From an uncultured Bdellovibrio sp. (GTDB lineage Bacteria; Bdellovibrionota; Bdellovibrionia; Bdellovibrionales; Bdellovibrionaceae), in the NCBI GenBank assembly GCA_946482355.1, contig CAMLRE010000142.1, forward strand, positions 1 to 6,132: DNA of 6,132 nucleotides. Direction: 5' to 3'. Under the pieces are notes generated by a model. The model was given only the letters and a program-made list of their open reading frames with translations. It did not search any database and was not told the origin of the DNA. The position numbers and the translations under genes were made by a program. Every line of letters starts with the position of its first letter. The stretch's first letter is position 1. Below are positions 5,313-6,132 of this stretch, piece after piece.

Positions 5313-6107
5313 CTAAATTGATTTTTTCAATTTTTTTGGTAAATGTCGAAATGTAATGTCTGCGCAAAGGGCATCTAAGCTAGGAAGCAGGGTCTCTTGG
5401 CTGTAGCCTTCAAATTGAAGTTGAGCTCGAATTTGTTTTATATGTTTTGCCGAAATTTTTAACGTTTCAACAGCTTTTCCATGGGTATTAATGAACTCAT
5501 CCTCTTTAGCAAAAATTGGCTCAACCGTGAAAATAGATTTTTGCTTTTTTATTCTATCTACAATTCTTGGCGGGTGAAAAGCTTCGATAGTTTTAACATC
5601 AAAAGGAGAAAATTTTGGTTTGGTGGATGGATTAATGGAATGAGCATAAGCGATGAATATAGCGTCATGCTCGCCGTAATTTCCATGTACGGCAAAATAC
5701 AAAGCAACTTTTAAGTCAATCGTCCAATCAAGTAACCGGGTTGGTAAGCCGTAATGTTGAGCTAAAGCTATATATTCCCAGTCTGTCTTAGGAGTACGTT
5801 TCAAATATTTGTGTGCTGTTTTTTTAAACTCAGTAAAAACTTGGGATTCATAGTTTTTAATTTGCTTGATTGTTAAAGTTGAATTTTCTGTTAATCGATT
5901 TAGCCGACTTGCCACATTCCATAAAGCATTGCTTTGGCCTCTGAATATCCAATTTTCTTCTTTCGAAAGACTATCGACAAAGGCGATAATATCTTTAACT
6001 GATTTTGCGAGCTTAGGTTTGTAATTTTTAAAATACACATCACCAATATCAGCTTGTTTGATAAGCCTTCCTGCGATCTCGTAATAGCGGGATCCACCTA
6101 TACTCAT
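5313..6107 (-). CDS. FRG-domain protein (5' end may lie beyond the window)
   Basis: From ATG 6107 the frame gives 264 aa ending in TAG at 5313. The FRG domain spans about residues 35-160. The naming motif WIFRGQS is at 53-59, followed by ALWNVASRLNR. WEYIALAQHYGLPTRLLDW is at 110-128, followed by the usual ALYFAV at 135-140. These are the two most conserved blocks of the family (PF08867). The C-terminal 100 residues match nothing I know and end in a Lys-rich tail. There is no signal peptide, so it is probably cytoplasmic. The biochemical role of FRG domains is not settled; such proteins often occur in variable or phage-defence regions, but no other defence gene is visible here. The ATG lacks a Shine-Dalgarno sequence and the frame stays open for eight more codons to the window edge (reading LDALGCKE), so the true start may be upstream. 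Confidence 0.9.
   Translation of the reverse strand: MSIGGSRYYEIAGRLIKQADIGDVYFKNYKPKLAKSVKDIIAFVDSLSKEENWIFRGQSNALWNVASRLNRLTENSTLTIKQIKNYESQVFTEFKKTAHKYLKRTPKTDWEYIALAQHYGLPTRLLDWTIDLKVALYFAVHGNYGEHDAIFIAYAHSINPSTKPKFSPFDVKTIEAFHPPRIVDRIKKQKSIFTVEPIFAKEDEFINTHGKAVETLKISAKHIKQIRAQLQFEGYSQETLLPSLDALCADITFRHLPKKLKKSI
5315..5337 (+). terminator. weak candidate terminator for the oligopeptidase gene
   Basis: AAATTGA (5315-5321) and TCAATTT (5327-5333) pair around a five-T loop and are followed by TTTT. This is the shape of an intrinsic terminator 37 bp after the oligopeptidase stop codon, but the stem has only one G-C pair. The same bases encode the Lys-rich C-terminus of the convergent FRG gene, so A/T richness alone could explain it. 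Confidence 0.3.
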
Positions 6108-6132
6108 TTCTTTGCAGCCGAGAGCATCTAGA

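Noticed and set aside
5481..5714. 77-codon plus-strand frame
   Set aside because: Antisense to the FRG-domain gene, whose conserved motifs fix the coding strand.
5900..6097. 65-codon minus-strand frame
   Set aside because: Alternative frame of the FRG-domain gene with no features of its own.

Overview
The window reads as AT-rich (low to moderate GC) bacterial chromosome carrying eight protein genes. Gram-negative-type secreted proteins, an ArgO/LysE exporter, an M3/M2-like oligopeptidase and many AT-rich orphan genes would fit a Bdellovibrionota-like (predatory Gram-negative) genome. That placement is an inference from style only; no rRNA or marker gene is present. I see no tRNA, rRNA, CRISPR array, insertion sequence or integrase.

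Layout: (1) 107-1973, minus strand: an unrecognised 109-aa gene, then 24 bp on an ArgO/LysE-type amino-acid exporter, then 85 bp on an unrecognised 266-aa gene; the first two are probably one operon. (2) 1974-2103: a divergent intergenic region holding a large dyad around one axis at 2051.5. (3) 2104-3006, plus strand: a predicted beta-propeller protein of phytase-like style. It meets tail-to-tail, with a 12-bp overlap, a minus-strand gene for a small periplasmic protein with a His-rich mature N-terminus (2995-3393). (4) 3394-3513: a second divergent promoter region with mirror-image architecture, TTGTCACAAA-N16-TAGTA followed by a GAAAGG ribosome-binding site in both directions. (5) 3514-5277, plus strand: a 63-aa secreted peptide gene, then a zinc oligopeptidase whose ribosome-binding site and start codon lie in a hairpin overlapped by a six-codon upstream ORF. 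(6) 5313 to the right side, minus strand: an FRG-domain protein whose reading frame stays open to the window edge.

No complete, clearly novel multi-gene system is evident. The strongest unexplained signals are regulatory: the two mirrored divergent promoter regions and the translation-control hairpin with its leader ORF ahead of the peptidase. The mirrored promoters suggest that the periplasmic His-rich protein and the small secreted peptide are co-expressed, possibly under an ECF-type sigma factor, with the peptidase downstream of the peptide.
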